Positions 1-11,580 of a stretch of DNA of 64,000 nt are shown piece by piece. Made by a program: the position numbers and the translations under genes. The notes under the pieces are model-generated. The model saw nothing but the letters and a program-made list of their open reading frames with translations. It did not search any database and was not told where the DNA came from. Source of the stretch: Chondrus crispus (lineage: Eukaryota; Rhodophyta; Florideophyceae; Gigartinales; Gigartinaceae); contig NW_005178701.1 of assembly GCF_000350225.1 (NCBI RefSeq), positions 62,001 to 126,000 on the forward strand, in the 5' to 3' direction. Every line of letters begins with the position of its first letter. The stretch's first letter is position 1.

Positions 1-214
1 CCTTGGCGTTCGTGACATTGCTTACGAGGGCTCGACATTTCATTAAAAGGGCGTTGGCCTCTTGCAGTCGTGTCGTTGCTTGAGGGGGCGCGGCATTTGC
101 ATTAAAGAGCGTGGCATTTGCACCAAAGGGTGCGTGCTGTACATACTGATATAATCAAGAAGCGCGTGGTTCGTGTGAGCCCTAATTGGCTATCTCTTAT
201 TGAAGCCTCTGACA
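1..214 (-). repeat. 3' LTR of copia-1 (outer few bases missing)
   Basis: Direct copy of 5,123-5,336. In element orientation the LTR begins TGTCAGAGGC at base 214. The CA end would lie about six bases before the window. Apparent identity to the other LTR suggests recent insertion. Confidence 0.88.
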
Positions 215-223
215 CTCCCCCCA
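215..223 (-). other. Polypurine tract of copia-1
   Basis: On the minus strand the bases immediately before the 3' LTR are TGGGGGGAG, a purine run directly abutting the LTR TG. This is the expected place and composition for the plus-strand DNA primer. Confidence 0.6.
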
Positions 224-297
224 GTCGTATGAATGTTTCAATGAATACGATCTCTGAATCGGCAAGGCCGCATGGTGGTGGCAAAATGGGTTGGGAT

Positions 298-3294
298 TTA
301 TTTCCAGGTGCGACTGTCAGGAGAGAAGCTGTAGCCAAAGTCAACAAGTAGATGTCCACTTGTGCAGATCTTGTTCAGAGTTGCGTACAGCTGAAAATTG
401 CGTTTTGTGAGAGCATCGGAGATGTTTGCAGGCCCAGGGATCCAGCGTAGAACATCGAGCTCTGTAGATTCAAAGCTATTGCGGATTCTTTGAACGGTTA
501 GCCGTAACCGATATTCCTTTCCTTCATGTAGAGTGGTCACGGTGTCGTAAAGGCATCGCGAGTCAACGTTGAGTATGTGCCGCAGCGGTTGGGATGGGAA
601 CAATGAGTGGAATGCTTGCTTGAGGTAGAAACCACGGTCATCGGCGTCCGCACATGCCAAAATTTCGGCACCGTAGGCCGAGTAGCTGACTCTTCTTTGC
701 TTGTGGCTGGACCCATCTAGGACATGGTAAATGCTGTCGCCTGAGAGAGTGTCCGCTGATATTCCAGTTATGAAACCGTTCTGTCCATAGTCTTGATTGC
801 TCTTTATATTGAAGGATGCGTCTGAAAAGGTTTGGATGTAAGCGTTTGTGATGGGAGACTGTTGGTGGGGATATTTGATGAGGGGATTTAGCTTCAGAAT
901 CTCTGCAACGACTTTGTTGGCGTCACGAAGATTGTCAACAGTGAGCTTGCTTACCCGTTGCTAAAGCGAAGATGCGGCTAGCGAGGCTTGGGGAAGGACA
1001 CCAGCACCGAGGAAGTTCATGACACCACATAGTGACTTGTATGCTGTGACTTCCGTAGGTGTAGCGACGCTGTTGGTTTCTTTTTTTCTGGTCCGCGATA
1101 GCTCGATCGGTTTGAACCGTTTGATATAGCTGAACATGTCAAGACAGATATCACCACTATCCTCTCGATCAATTGCACAACCATTAAACAGCAAGCGATC
1201 ATTTATAATGATTTTTCCGACAATTTAATCGAGACTTCAGATCTTCTGTGAATTGATGTAGTATTGGTATTGTTCCGGCTACCAGGAAATCATCTGTGAC
1301 TTTAGCAACCAGAAGAATGATATTTCTTTCCTTGTTGCGCTTGCAATAAAGCTGCCCAATACCAAAAACACGCTTCAAATGAGCTACATTCAGCATCCAT
1401 TCTTCGACAACTTGCTGCCATTGGCGACCGGCCTCGACGATCCCATATAAGAGCTTGACTACTTTCCAAAGTTTTCCTCTTGCTCCTTTCCATTCCTTGG
1501 GAGGCCGGACGAAAATATCTCGCTTGATCGGTCCGCTCTGTAGGTAAGCACCTTTGATATCTGCAAGGGCGAGGCATAGGCCAAGTGTAGCGGCAAGAGA
1601 GAGCAGGATTCTAATTACGACGAATTGAGCGGTGGATGAGTCCTTGCGTATGTTGTCCTTCTCACGATCACGGTTTCCATGCGGGACTATGCCATTTTTT
1701 AGAGTTTTGCTGCCGTCTTCTTGCTCCTTTATCTTGTATATAGTGTGCAACGTGATGATGTTAGCATTGCGAGGAACTTCCTTATCATCCATTATCACGT
1801 AGGCGTTTGCCCAGTTGTCGCGGTGCTCTTTTTCAAAAGCTTCATCGAGGATCCAAGCAGGAGCAAACTCAAGCTTCCTGCGAGTTACCGATGAAGGCCC
1901 CCCGGTGTCCAATATTGTTTTGAGGATCTGCTGGCGGTCTGACTGTAAGTCGCTCGATAGTGCTGGGGTTGGCTGGATAACGGTGGTTCCAATTTCGCGC
2001 TCTGGCATGCCAGTAGTCCTGCTTGCTAACAGAGTTGGATGGGACACCGGATCCGTTAGAGTTGCGCCATCTAGCGGGGTGGATTTGTTGTGTCTAGTTC
2101 ATCTTCTAGAGTCCCCGACATTAATTCTTCCGTGAGTGCTCCCGTAGGCGCGATGCGTACGTTTTCATAGGCGACCCTGAGTGCCGGGCCTTTTTCTGAT
2201 CTGCGGGCCACGACAATATGCTGCTTGGCTTCGATGACGCGAGCTTTAAACCAGTAGTTGCGATCATTAGCTTTAGAGCTATTGTATAATACCCATATGA
2301 TCGTGCCAGGTTTGAGTGCCTCTCGAGGTACGTCGTGCGGTGTGTGCGATGAAAGCAGTCGCTGTAATGCTCTAGTTGCAATTTATTCCTTGTAAGCCTG
2401 TAGGATCTCTGCGGTTATCATCACTTGCGGAAGACCCAGTGTGGACGGTGAATAGCCTCTGGCAAGCTCGAACGAACTGAGAATCTTGCTATCAGAAAAC
2501 ATATTGGACAAAAATACAGCCCTACCAAATATCGTAGTAGATGGTGCAGAGCTTTGTTCACAATCAAGCTTGGCCAGTATGCGCTTGAAAGTCCCATTCT
2601 TGCGCTCGACAATACCCACCTTGTTGTGTCTCTGGGCAGGCCTAGGCTTGTAAGTGATGCTGTGTCGCTTGAAAAAAGTTTGTAGCTGTACGTTGTCCAG
2701 CTCTAGATCTGCTGATACATTTGAGGGAGCTCCGTGTCGATAAATCCATTCTACTTCAATGATCTGAGTGATCGTTTCTGTAGAGCGGTTATTTGCAATA
2801 GCCATTTCTGAGGAGGATGTGTGACAATCCGTGATGTTGAGCACAACCAGCTTCGTTCCTCTTATCGTGCACCAGAGAAAATCTATCTGCACTTCCGTGT
2901 TGAAAGATGTATCAATGTGGGACAAGGAGACTTTTCTGGATGCTCTTGGTCTGCCGTTGGCGGCGCAAATTTCACATGCACTGTATACTGTCGCTATGGC
3001 TCGGAGGGTCAGGGGATCCACTTCTCCATGGCGTTTGTACAGTGCCTGCATTTCTTTGTCGGTGGCGTGTGAGAACCTGTGGATCTTCTTCACATATTGA
3101 ATAGCCTGTCGCTGCGTTTCCGGCTTTTTACTTGCTCCAAGGAGGCTGTGATGCGTTGATAGTGGATGTGCTACCACATCTATCCGTAAACGCATATCCT
3201 TAGCTTGATCAGGTAAAATGTACGTGTGGAATTTGCGTGGTTCTGTGTCTGTGGCTCTCTTGACGATGATATGCTTTTGTTCGGAAAGATTCAT
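298..3294 (-). pseudogene. pol: copia-1 pol: integrase, reverse transcriptase, RNase H (broken)
   Basis: Integrase (about 3,294-2,383) shows a zinc-binding HHCC region ending in SACEICAANG, then core acidic residues in QIDFLW, SADLELDN and VERKNG. The reverse transcriptase (2,047-1,199) has LADIKGAYLQ and a catalytic block VTDDFLVAG where copia usually has YVDD. RNase H (about 950-298) has FSDASFN, YGAEILA, NVDSR and a closing SDALTKRN typical of copia. Breaks: an in-frame stop after the integrase (about 2,383), a one-base frameshift near 1,220 in the RT thumb, and an in-frame TAG at 961-963 in SSL*QRVSK. Protein similarity continues across each break, so this is one polyprotein with few lesions and not a scatter of old fragments. 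The frame also extends upstream of 3,294 without a start codon. Confidence 0.85.
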
Positions 3295-3438
3295 TGTATT
3301 AGAAAACTCTTTGACATCTAACCAAATCAGTAGTGGAGAGCTACCATGTACTAGGTCAAATGTAAAAGAAGTAGGTTTTCCATATGCATCAGGTATGGTT
3401 AGCGTCCATGAGCAAGCTATGGGGCGTGCACCATGACA

Positions 3439-5039
3439 TTATTCACCCCAACCATGATGATATTCCTCACGTGCTGGATCTAAATGAAGCCTTATACCCA
3501 GATGGTCGCATAATACACCTGCGTTAGTGATACCTCCAGTTGATGTTGGGGCTCCTTCATCGAGAATCGGGTTGGGATCTGAATGGAGCGTATCAGATCC
3601 CGTTACTGAAAAAGAAGCGTTTTGTTTCTGTTCAGGAGCGGATCGTGCGGCTGGCGGTGGGGTATCTATGATTTGGCTTGGTCTTTGAGGATTTCTCGTA
3701 GAACCTTTTTGAGCTCCATTGACATCAAATTCGCATTCTGAGTCGCCACCCCAATGTCCCTTCTTGCGGCAAATGCGACATTTAGTCTTAGCTTTCAAAT
3801 CATTGATCTCAGCCGAACTTAATTTGCGTTGATTTTTAGTTGAGGGAGCACCATTTAAATGACGAAACATCAATTGATGTTTCGTTCCTGCCGTTGTATA
3901 TTCTTTTCCCGAGAAAAGATGACTGGTGGTTGTAATTGGTTTGCATCCTATCGGTAGTTGTTGCCGGGGGTTGTGAATCTGGGCCTTTCATTTGAATCAA
4001 CGTCACGACTGCATCTGCGAGGCGTATAGTTCTAACTCCTTGTGTGTTATCAACATCTTTCTTGTGGCGATCCAAGAGTGTTTGATGCTTGTCTTTTATT
4101 TTGCATAAGCAAGCCTTCTTTGCCTCATTGTCAGATTTATTCGAATCGTCGAGGGTTCTATTGATGGAGCATACAATACCAGATATTGTTTCTTTGGACA
4201 CGGCGATGCAGTGCATCATAGATGAATTCTTTTGGTCCGAATTGTTGGTAAGTTGAAAGACGATTGTTTCAAACAAGGTATCAGGTAGGCATGCATTCTC
4301 CAAAAGGAGCATAGCAAAGATTTGTCCTTCGCTTCTTCATTCTTCCCGTGGTTGTTGTTGAGATAGTTAGGGCTTCAAATCTCTTGGCAAATGTGGCAAG
4401 ATCCTCGCTTTGATTGCGCCTACAGCTGTATAGGTCCCTCATAATTTTCACAAGGCGTCTTACGCCTTTAGTAGCTGAGTCAGCTGCAATTAGGTTAATG
4501 ATTGACTCTACGACCTTGACTTGATCGTCATCTTGAGGGTTCAGATTGATTAAGTCATTGTTTATTGCTCTGTCAATCTTATCGGCGTTGGCCTCATCCA
4601 TTGATCCATGTAAGAGCTCACCAAGCATGGTAGATAAAGCTTTTGCCGTGGTGTCCCCACCTTTGGCCAATCCTGTTACGATTCTGACCCAAGCACGAAC
4701 TTTGATTCTCCATCGATATTTGTTGGTGTTCGCATCGAAGGGAGGGGGCTCTGTCGGCTTCCTCGGAATGTTAGGTCCGCCTGGGCCCATAACTGTGAAG
4801 TTACGCTGGACGGGCTGACGTTGCAACGAGTGAGATAGGTGATTGTCGGCGAGATCAGAAGGCACAATGCCCGGAAGTTGCTGGTTCCTTTGTTTAATTC
4901 GGTGCCCCTTTCTTCCTAGCGCATGTTCTCGCATGTCTGTCTTTTGTACCGCTCGTGCTAATCGCTTTTCCGCGTCAAGTTCGTTTATGCGCGCTGTGTC
5001 GCGTTCGCAAGCACTCAGTGGCATTGCGTCTGTCCGCAA
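3439..5039 (-). pseudogene. gag: copia-1 gag with zinc knuckle (broken)
   Basis: Three overlapping minus-strand frames (5,039-4,281; 4,312-3,836; 3,873-3,439) read as one gag protein with two frameshifts. The first begins MRTDAMPL just inside the 5' LTR and is basic and charged. The second is helical and polar. The third contains CRICRKKGHWGGDSEC, a zinc-knuckle-like C-x2-C-x4-H-x6-C in which the last spacing is longer than the usual x4. Gag packages the RNA into cytoplasmic particles. The start was chosen as the first ATG after the LTR. Family membership rests on position and the knuckle; the rest of gag is not conserved enough to recognise. Confidence 0.7.
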
Positions 5040-5116
5040 GAAAGGTTCGGCGCCCTATCTGTTCTAGCTTTGTGCATTTGTGCGTCCGCTTTATGCTGCG
5101 TTCCATTTAGGTAGCA

Positions 5117-5336
5117 TGCGACCCTTGGCGTTCGTGACATTGCTTACGAGGGCTCGACATTTCATTAAAAGGGCGTTGGCCTCTTGCAGTCGTGTCGTTG
5201 CTTGAGGGGGCGCGGCATTTGCATTAAAGAGCGTGGCATTTGCACCAAAGGGTGCGTGCTGTACATACTGATATAATCAAGAAGCGCGTGGTTCGTGTGA
5301 GCCCTAATTGGCTATCTCTTATTGAAGCCTCTGACA
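5117..5336 (-). repeat. 5' LTR of copia-1
   Basis: 220 bp with TG...CA ends on the minus strand (TGTCAGAGGC at 5,336, GGGTCGCA ending at 5,117). Bases 5,123-5,336 match 1-214. I could not identify a convincing primer-binding site next to it. Confidence 0.85.
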
Positions 5337-8300
5337 ACAGTGTTGTCACAACACCGTACATTATTTACATCAGGGATGTAGGATAAAATTCAAAAGAAAA
5401 ATATGACTCCGACACAAAAAATAATTTCCGGAGGCTCCGTGTAATTGAGGTCAAAGTTCCGCATGGCATACCCAAGCATGAGCTATCCTCATGTACACGT
5501 AGCAGTTTGTGGGTTGAAGAAAGACGCTGTTTATATCAGAATCAGCCATGCGAGTGAGTAACAAGTAAAGGCATCCCAAACAACGTGGTACTGGAGTTAG
5601 AGAAGTACCACCGCCGCCTATGAAGTTTTATGTTGCTTTTCCGGTGATTTACCGATGGTGATGACACGCCATTGACTCTTCGGGAAATCCTTCTCAAACA
5701 TGGGTAGAAACCCGTGAAGCCCTTACTCTCCTTAGAGCGGCTTTTGCACAAGCGCAACACAGCCTCGCTCGAGCGCTTACTGCGGCATAAGTGGCTCAGA
5801 GTGGCCAATGTGAGATACATTAGGAAGGGCTTCTTTGGGCCATAATGGAATGGCCCTCTGCGCCTAGTTGCGGGAAAGACTATTCTGACGTTGAACAGCA
5901 TCCTCTTGGGGCGAGAGAATATAAAAATGCACCAGCGTTGCCTTTTTTGTGTGAACAAGAGACCGATGACTCCTCGTTTACTCGTCGTCGCTCGTTGGTT
6001 ATAAGTCTATTCCCTGAGGGACAGACTGTCCTGTGCGGTCTGACATTTTTCTCCTTTTTCTTGGTCGGATAAGGGAGTGACAGATGACCTACAGATGACT
6101 GTATGCGGCCTGAGGAGGCTCTGTGGACTGCTCTAATATTCATGGTACATTTCAACGTCTACTTTCCTCAAGAATAGTGCCATGGGAGAACTGCAGCAAT
6201 AATTCGACACAGTATGTCGTGAGACAAAGGTAAATGCCTACACGGAAAGCTGAATCACTGTCACAGCAGAGTTACGTTTTGAGATGACGCAAGAACAGTC
6301 AATGTGGATCGGATCGGATATTTTCTGGCTCTTACACAAAGTGCGAAGGCTGAACTGTGAAAGAGTCTTTGGAAATATCCGTTTCCAGCGGTTCACCGAA
6401 GTTTTACTCCGCGAATACCGAGAATCGCAACAAGGCAAGCCGTCGGCAGTAATAAGGAATATTCGTTTTGAGCATCCATGTTTGGTTATAGATATTAGAA
6501 AGTATCGAATCTGCCGTTACGAATCCTCGTGGCAGCTCAATGTTGCAGGTTCAATGCGGTGTTCTGTTCTGTATCTACCCTCCACATCACTATTCAAATA
6601 AATATCACATAGGCATACCTGAGCCTTTTTTTTTGAAGAAACGCGATCTCCAGCGGGCCTGCGGTTGCCGGAAGCTGCCTCTAGTGTCTCTAGCTAGATG
6701 TTAAGTGATCTCAGATAAGATGAAATGACCGCATATGAGGTCGCTTTTCAACTTGGAAAATTGAGACAGCTACGATTACTGCTCACAATGCTTCTTCTTC
6801 CTGCATGTTCGGCAGTTGAGTTCCAAAGTCTGGCAGGCCAAAAACGCGCCCGTTCCGAAAACGTTTTTAGGGATGTGTCACATTTAGTCGATCAACTTCT
6901 TCTAAAAGGGTCCAAATTTTGAGGTGTTGCTGAATTCTCTTAAAACCACTCATATTTTCGGCAGACGGCACACAAGATTATCATCTTTGGGGTGTTCAGA
7001 AACGACGCTGATGTTCATAAAACAGAATGAATCGCATGGTTAAAGTACAAGCGCATACAAAGAGAATCGACGTATAGAAATCTTTCACTAAACGTTTGAA
7101 TATTTCTTGTTTTGATGCAAAAACATTTGACCTCATATACTGTAGGGCAAAACGAAGGTCGTCTGAGAGACATATGACAGGAGAATTGGCAATGAAGATA
7201 CTTGCGGAAGTGTGGAGATGCTTCATTTTAGTAGTTGGGGCTCCTGTCACGCATCATACTTTCTTTCAGCACTGCTGACTTATAACTTTTATGAAGATGT
7301 GCACGTTCTTTCGGAGGAGTACCGCCACCCCCGCTAACGATTAACATGAGAGTGACGAGAGTATCATCGATATCGTACAACAAGGGTTTGGGGCACTGTA
7401 CGGCATTCTTTCACTAACATCTCTCGAAACGTCTTCTTTTGATTTTCCTTCAGATGCAGTGGAGATTCATGTGAGTATCGCATCTGCGTTGAATGCAGGA
7501 GTCTTTCCACGGAAAAATGTCTCAAGTACTTTGTATTTTGAACAGTACGGCATGCAGCACAGAGTACGGAAGAAAATCCGGGGTAGAGACAAGGGCGGAG
7601 TGGTGAGCTACGAAAATGGAATTTTATAATTTCTATCGATGGAATAGTCGTGGACCTTTGGCTGGTCGCGCGCTGTAGTGCTGCAACCAGAAATGACAAA
7701 TTTATTTAGTTGGGTATTGTAGAAGTTGTGAAAAATGGTGATGGCTTGGCAATGGTATGCGACTCTGGGTCTCGAAGATTGCGAGGGGTCTCCCTCCGAC
7801 GGTGAGCTACACGTTCAGGTACCTGGGACGGGTGATGGACAGTGGGTGACACTGCCCGTCAGTGCCGGAGTTCATTCTTCAAAGTGGGCCACAGCTTCTG
7901 AGAGGGTGCCATATGTAGCAATGCACAAGGTCGAGACATTATGGACTAGGGCGGGCGGGGGGAAGGGCGGGTTGTAGATAAGGACCTCTTTCAAAACGCG
8001 CGCAATGTATAAAAGCGGGAAGGGCCTGTTTCGGAATACAGAACAGTACTCCATTGTGTATCTCAGACATCTTAAAAGAATTATACCGCTGTAACTGCAG
8101 GACGGCGCCACGTTAAGCGCAGTAAACGAAGAATAGCAATACTGAACGAGAGTTAAAATGTGAGCATATATAAGTTAGCATTGGAATAATCAGCAGATAC
8201 AGTTTCCAAGGCAGATGCTCTGCAAAACAGGCGGGACAAACGGAGTGGAGCGAATGGCCGGGAAAGTGAGGACTTGTGCGTAATGAGACACGTTGAGACA

Positions 8301-8636
8301 ATGGACGGACCCGGTGTCTGAGAACGGGCAGCGAGGGAAAACAATGTATCGGCGAAGCGGATGACGTAATTGCTATGGAAGGGGCTGGCGAAGCGCGGGT
8401 GGCCAACAAGCTCGTGCTGGTTCCAGGTTGGACGGCCGGCAGCGGCAGTTGAGAAGCGGTTTGCTGAGGGACTGGAAACATAGGGCAGCGGTGGGGGAAG
8501 GTGAGGTGAGGCTGCGTGAGGCTCGGGAACGTGGCGGGCTGGGCGGGGTGTATGGAACAGCGGGGGGAGCGTTGGTTGGTTGATCTCAAAGTTACAGTAT
8601 CTCTGAGTAAGAGGGAATGGGGGGGGTCGAGGTCCA
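5337..8636. other. Intergenic, no recognisable gene
   Basis: About 3.3 kb between the copia element and the assembly gap. Only short open frames without recognisable motifs occur. A TATAAAAG sequence lies near 8,008. A minus-strand frame at 8,113-8,757 runs through the Ns and is rich in Pro/Ser/His, as expected from GC-skewed non-coding DNA. I see no tRNA, rRNA or clear repeat here. Confidence 0.5.
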
Positions 8637-8736
8637 NNNNNNNNNNNNNNNNNNNNNNNNNNNNNNNNNNNNNNNNNNNNNNNNNNNNNNNNNNNNNNNN
8701 NNNNNNNNNNNNNNNNNNNNNNNNNNNNNNNNNNNN
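8637..8736. other. Assembly gap of exactly 100 N
   Basis: One hundred consecutive N, the conventional placeholder for a gap of unknown size. It is flanked by G-rich sequence on the left and, 108 bases to the right, by a 20-base G run, which probably caused the break. Confidence 0.98.
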
Positions 8737-8758
8737 CCGTGCACGCGAAACAAACAAA

Positions 8759-8846
8759 ATGACCGATCAACCCAACTTGTCACAAGGACCCCTGCCCCGC
8801 CTCCAACAGCGGCAACTATACCTATTGGTATGGCGCCCTCGAAAGG
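8759..8846 (+). pseudogene. Fragment of copia gag N-terminus
   Basis: The frame opening at ATG 8,759 reads MTDQPNLSQGPLPRL. The gag of copia-B in this window (start 63,082, minus) opens MTDQQASAPGQLPRL. After a one-base frameshift the fragment continues SGNYTYWYGALE, matching SNHTYWYEALE of the same protein. Similarity stops at the G run. This is a short remnant of the 55.8-64.0 kb copia family or a relative. It may belong to a larger copy lost in the assembly gap just upstream. Confidence 0.6.
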
Positions 8847-8864
8847 GGGGGGGGGGGGGGGGGG
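8845..8864 (+). repeat. 20-base poly-G run
   Basis: Uninterrupted run of 20 G on the plus strand, G-quadruplex capable. Its length in the assembly may be unreliable. Confidence 0.9.
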
Positions 8865-9685
8865 CAGCTCGCTGTAAAGAAGTTTCCTGGTTTTTGGGTT
8901 ATTATTGTGCAGGGGTACAATACGTACCGAAGTACGTACAGTTGGCTCTGTATACGCGAATGTAAATAAATTCGTCGTAATTCAATTTAAATCATAATTT
9001 AACCAAGATCAGAAATGCCCGTGTGTGTCTATTCGCACGAAGGACCCTGTTACATGCGTCCTGGTGGAACCGAAATAGACCCTCGGCGCCGAGCATTAGT
9101 GCCCGAAGCGGATTACGACATCATCTTTGTCTCCTAATTCGCGCAATACCTCACGGCATCATTCCCTATTATATGCATGTGTATACGGTAATGCGTGCTG
9201 CGTATATGGCCCGGCCGTAGAGCCTGAAGCTGTTAGCTACGATACGCAAAGCCTCCACACAAGCGCTTCGTATCTCTCGACAGACTTGGTCGGTTTAGAG
9301 CCACGCATCTCTGTCACCCATCGCCAAATTTCCTTTTCAAGTGCAGCAACGTGATGCGCTGATAGCTCGTCACAATGCATTCCGATTCACATCGGCACTG
9401 CTGCCTTCCAACGCTCAGGTGTTGCATCACCCACTCTGTTTTTGGACTCTGTCAACCCCTCCTCCCACCCCCCGTGTCAATTTTTGCTTGCACACGCCCA
9501 TACAAGTATATCATGCGTACTCTTCCCGAAGCATTACGGAAGACATCCCTCTCGCACCCTCCCACCCACACACAACCCCCTTGCCGGTTTTGCAACCGAT
9601 CAAGGTACCGCTAACCACGTTGCGGTTATATTATATCTTCTCTTCTCCTACTAGCGGTCGGAGTCCGACCTCCGCACCGGGCATC
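8865..9685. other. Upstream region of the secreted-protein gene
   Basis: No gene seen. The last 250 bases are C/T-rich and include an AT-rich TATATTATATC stretch near 9,626, about 60 bases before the chosen start, a possible core promoter. Confidence 0.4.
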
Positions 9686-10804
9686 ATGACCTCTTCAGCC
9701 ACCTTTCTCATTTCGTTCTTCTCCTTTTTGATACTCCTCACATCCGTTCTGGCGCAGCAACCACGCCATGACACACACGGGCGAGCCCAGCACAGTCCAT
9801 ACCGCCGCCGATCCACTCGCCCTGAGTATACGGTACGCAAATCCGACGCCGAAAAGCGTGCCGAAGAAGAAAAGAAACGACTGGAGAAGCAAGCCAAAGA
9901 GGCCGAAAAAGCCCGCGAAAAGGCCGACAAAGAGGCCGAAAAGGCCCGCGAAGAGGCCGAGAAACACTGCCCCGAATTACTTGTGGAACAACGCATAGCC
10001 AATGCCAGTCTGGACAAAGCCGAGCGCGACCTTGCAAACCTTACCGACACATGTGGTGACCTTGACCGACGACAAACTGAACTCAATCAGCAGGAGAAGA
10101 ATTTGGACGATCGACAGGTTTCTCTCGATTTACTTGCCAGGGACCTTGCAGAAGAGGAAGAGCGCCTCGTTCGGAGAGAGAGAGCTTTAGGGCAGGAGGA
10201 AGAAGAGCTCAGGGAAAGAGAGGCAAATATCCCGACGTGCAAACCGCCAAGAGTAACCCCTGCACCCGCCGCGAGGGTAGCCGGCGTATGCGAGGCATGC
10301 GGGTCATGTGAGGCGGATTTGGAATGCAGGGCGGGGATATGTCAAAGGGCGGCAGCTGGCGAGCCGTCTTGCGCCGCTGCTGAGACATGCGGTGCTGGGG
10401 AAAGGAGGGTGTGTAAAAAGCTACAGTCCACGGACTTGACAGGGGAGGGCATGCTTACGAAACCGCTTATGGACGCAGGTAAGTTTTTCGGCAAGACCAA
10501 GGAGATTCCCGGGTGCGTTGACGGAATGGTGAGGTTTAATTGTGATCTTGAGAGTGAATTATGCGTAGGATTTCGGTTTTGTCTCCAGAAGACGTTTGAG
10601 GAGTGCGCAACTGAAGGATTGACAGAGCCTTCTAGGAACATACCGGTTATCCCGGAGCTGACGAGGCAGGTAACAAGGCAGGAGATGAGTGTGAAGCAGG
10701 GGTTCGGAGAAGGTGTACCGAGTTGCTGCGTGCTGTTTGTTGCTTCCGATTGTTTCGAACAGGAAGTGTGCGAATGCATGGAAGCGGGCGGAGCAGCCAG
10801 GTGA
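9686..10804 (+). CDS. Secreted coiled-coil, cysteine-rich protein of unknown function
   Basis: 372 residues from ATG 9,686. I chose this start because it puts a clean signal peptide at the N-terminus: a hydrophobic core LISFFSFLILL followed by the likely cleavage site SVLA/QQ near residue 23. The open frame continues upstream to 9,341, but that extension is Pro/Ser-rich and does not look coding. Residues about 45-190 are highly charged (Glu, Lys, Arg, Ala) with tandem KAxEKADKEAEKA-type repeats, a long coiled coil. Residues about 195-372 contain about 20 cysteines in pairs such as CEACGSC and PSCC, suggesting a disulfide-bonded extracellular domain. No known family is recognised. A role in the cell wall or matrix is possible but only inference. 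The gene stands alone between intergenic DNA and the pogo-like transposon. Confidence 0.75.
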   Translation: MTSSATFLISFFSFLILLTSVLAQQPRHDTHGRAQHSPYRRRSTRPEYTVRKSDAEKRAEEEKKRLEKQAKEAEKAREKADKEAEKAREEAEKHCPELLVEQRIANASLDKAERDLANLTDTCGDLDRRQTELNQQEKNLDDRQVSLDLLARDLAEEEERLVRRERALGQEEEELREREANIPTCKPPRVTPAPAARVAGVCEACGSCEADLECRAGICQRAAAGEPSCAAAETCGAGERRVCKKLQSTDLTGEGMLTKPLMDAGKFFGKTKEIPGCVDGMVRFNCDLESELCVGFRFCLQKTFEECATEGLTEPSRNIPVIPELTRQVTRQEMSVKQGFGEGVPSCCVLFVASDCFEQEVCECMEAGGAAR

Positions 10805-11409
10805 GAAGGTTTTGTGTAAATTCGAGCAACGAGATGAAATCATGTACAGTCCTGTGCCGTCCAGGAACAACGTCTAATCACGAAGGCGTTAGAGGATCCT
10901 CTTTGTGTTCCACAACAAAGAACGTTCCCCATGGTAACAAGCCGGCTCAACAGGAGTTGTGAACAGCTCAACACTGTGAGCCGCGTGTGTTTATTCGGCG
11001 CGATAGTGTTTGAAAATTCGCTGCCGGGGGGTCGCGTGTTCGCTAAACAAAGGTCCCTTTTTTTATCGTGGCCAATTGCATACTTACACGTTAAGCAGAC
11101 TTTCATCCGCTAGAGAGAAACTACTGTAGTCGTGACATGTGCGCCGTGAATACAGCCGCGAGCACAGCGCCTCTTCACGGCGCCGATGCGCGTGCAGCAC
11201 ATGTACAGTATGTAGTCTCCGGTCGGTCATCAGCTGCTGTTCCTCCATCTCACCTGACAACAACAAGGGGAGAAGCGCTTGGCAGCGTACATGGGGTTCA
11301 TTACTTTCTGAGGATGTTTGAAAAGACAAATCTATCGTATTCAAAACACGCCGCCCCACTTGGGCTTCTCGGGTGGAGCAGGAACTAGCTGGTTTCAAAG
11401 AACTTAGTA
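10805..11409. other. Intergenic, nothing recognised
   Basis: About 600 bases between the secreted-protein gene and the left end of the pogo-like transposon. No coding or RNA feature supported. Confidence 0.5.
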
Positions 11410-11434
11410 CACCCGAATACTGCAAATAGTGCGG
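11410..11434 (+). repeat. Left TIR of the pogo-like transposon
   Basis: 25 bp, inverted copy of 26,412-26,436 with one A/G difference at the eighth base; TA dinucleotide immediately outside. Confidence 0.88.
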
Positions 11435-11580
11435 TCTGCACTATTTTGGAACGCCAATTCGAAGCCGAGGTGACGGTATTTACTGCGGTCCGCACTAATA
11501 TTGATACCGCACTAATTAAGTCATTTCCCCTATTAGTGCGGTCCGCAGTAAATAATTCTGTTCTTAATAGTGCGGTCTAC
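11427..11580. repeat. Left subterminal palindromic motif array
   Basis: Several copies of a near-palindrome of the form TAGTGCGGTCCGCAGTA occur at about 11,427-11,443, 11,481-11,497 and 11,533-11,550, with half copies near 11,508 and 11,566. Similar motifs sit just inside the other TIR. Such arrays commonly serve as transposase binding sites. Confidence 0.7.

Larger units (their letters stand above)
1..5336 (-). mobile_element. Ty1/copia-type LTR retrotransposon (copia-1)
   Basis: A complete or nearly complete copia element read on the minus strand. Bases 1-214 recur at 5,123-5,336 and I see no difference by eye, so these are the two LTRs; the window opens about six bases inside the 3' LTR. 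Between them, from high to low coordinates, lie gag, a zinc-knuckle region, integrase, reverse transcriptase and RNase H. Integrase placed before RT is the Ty1/copia order. The reading frame is interrupted several times by frameshifts and stops, so the copy as assembled is not functional. The target duplication cannot be tested because the left flank lies outside the window. Confidence 0.9.

Noticed and set aside
8113..8757. Long minus-strand frames running through the N gap
   Set aside because: They are open only because N codons are not stops; the flanking composition is not protein-like.
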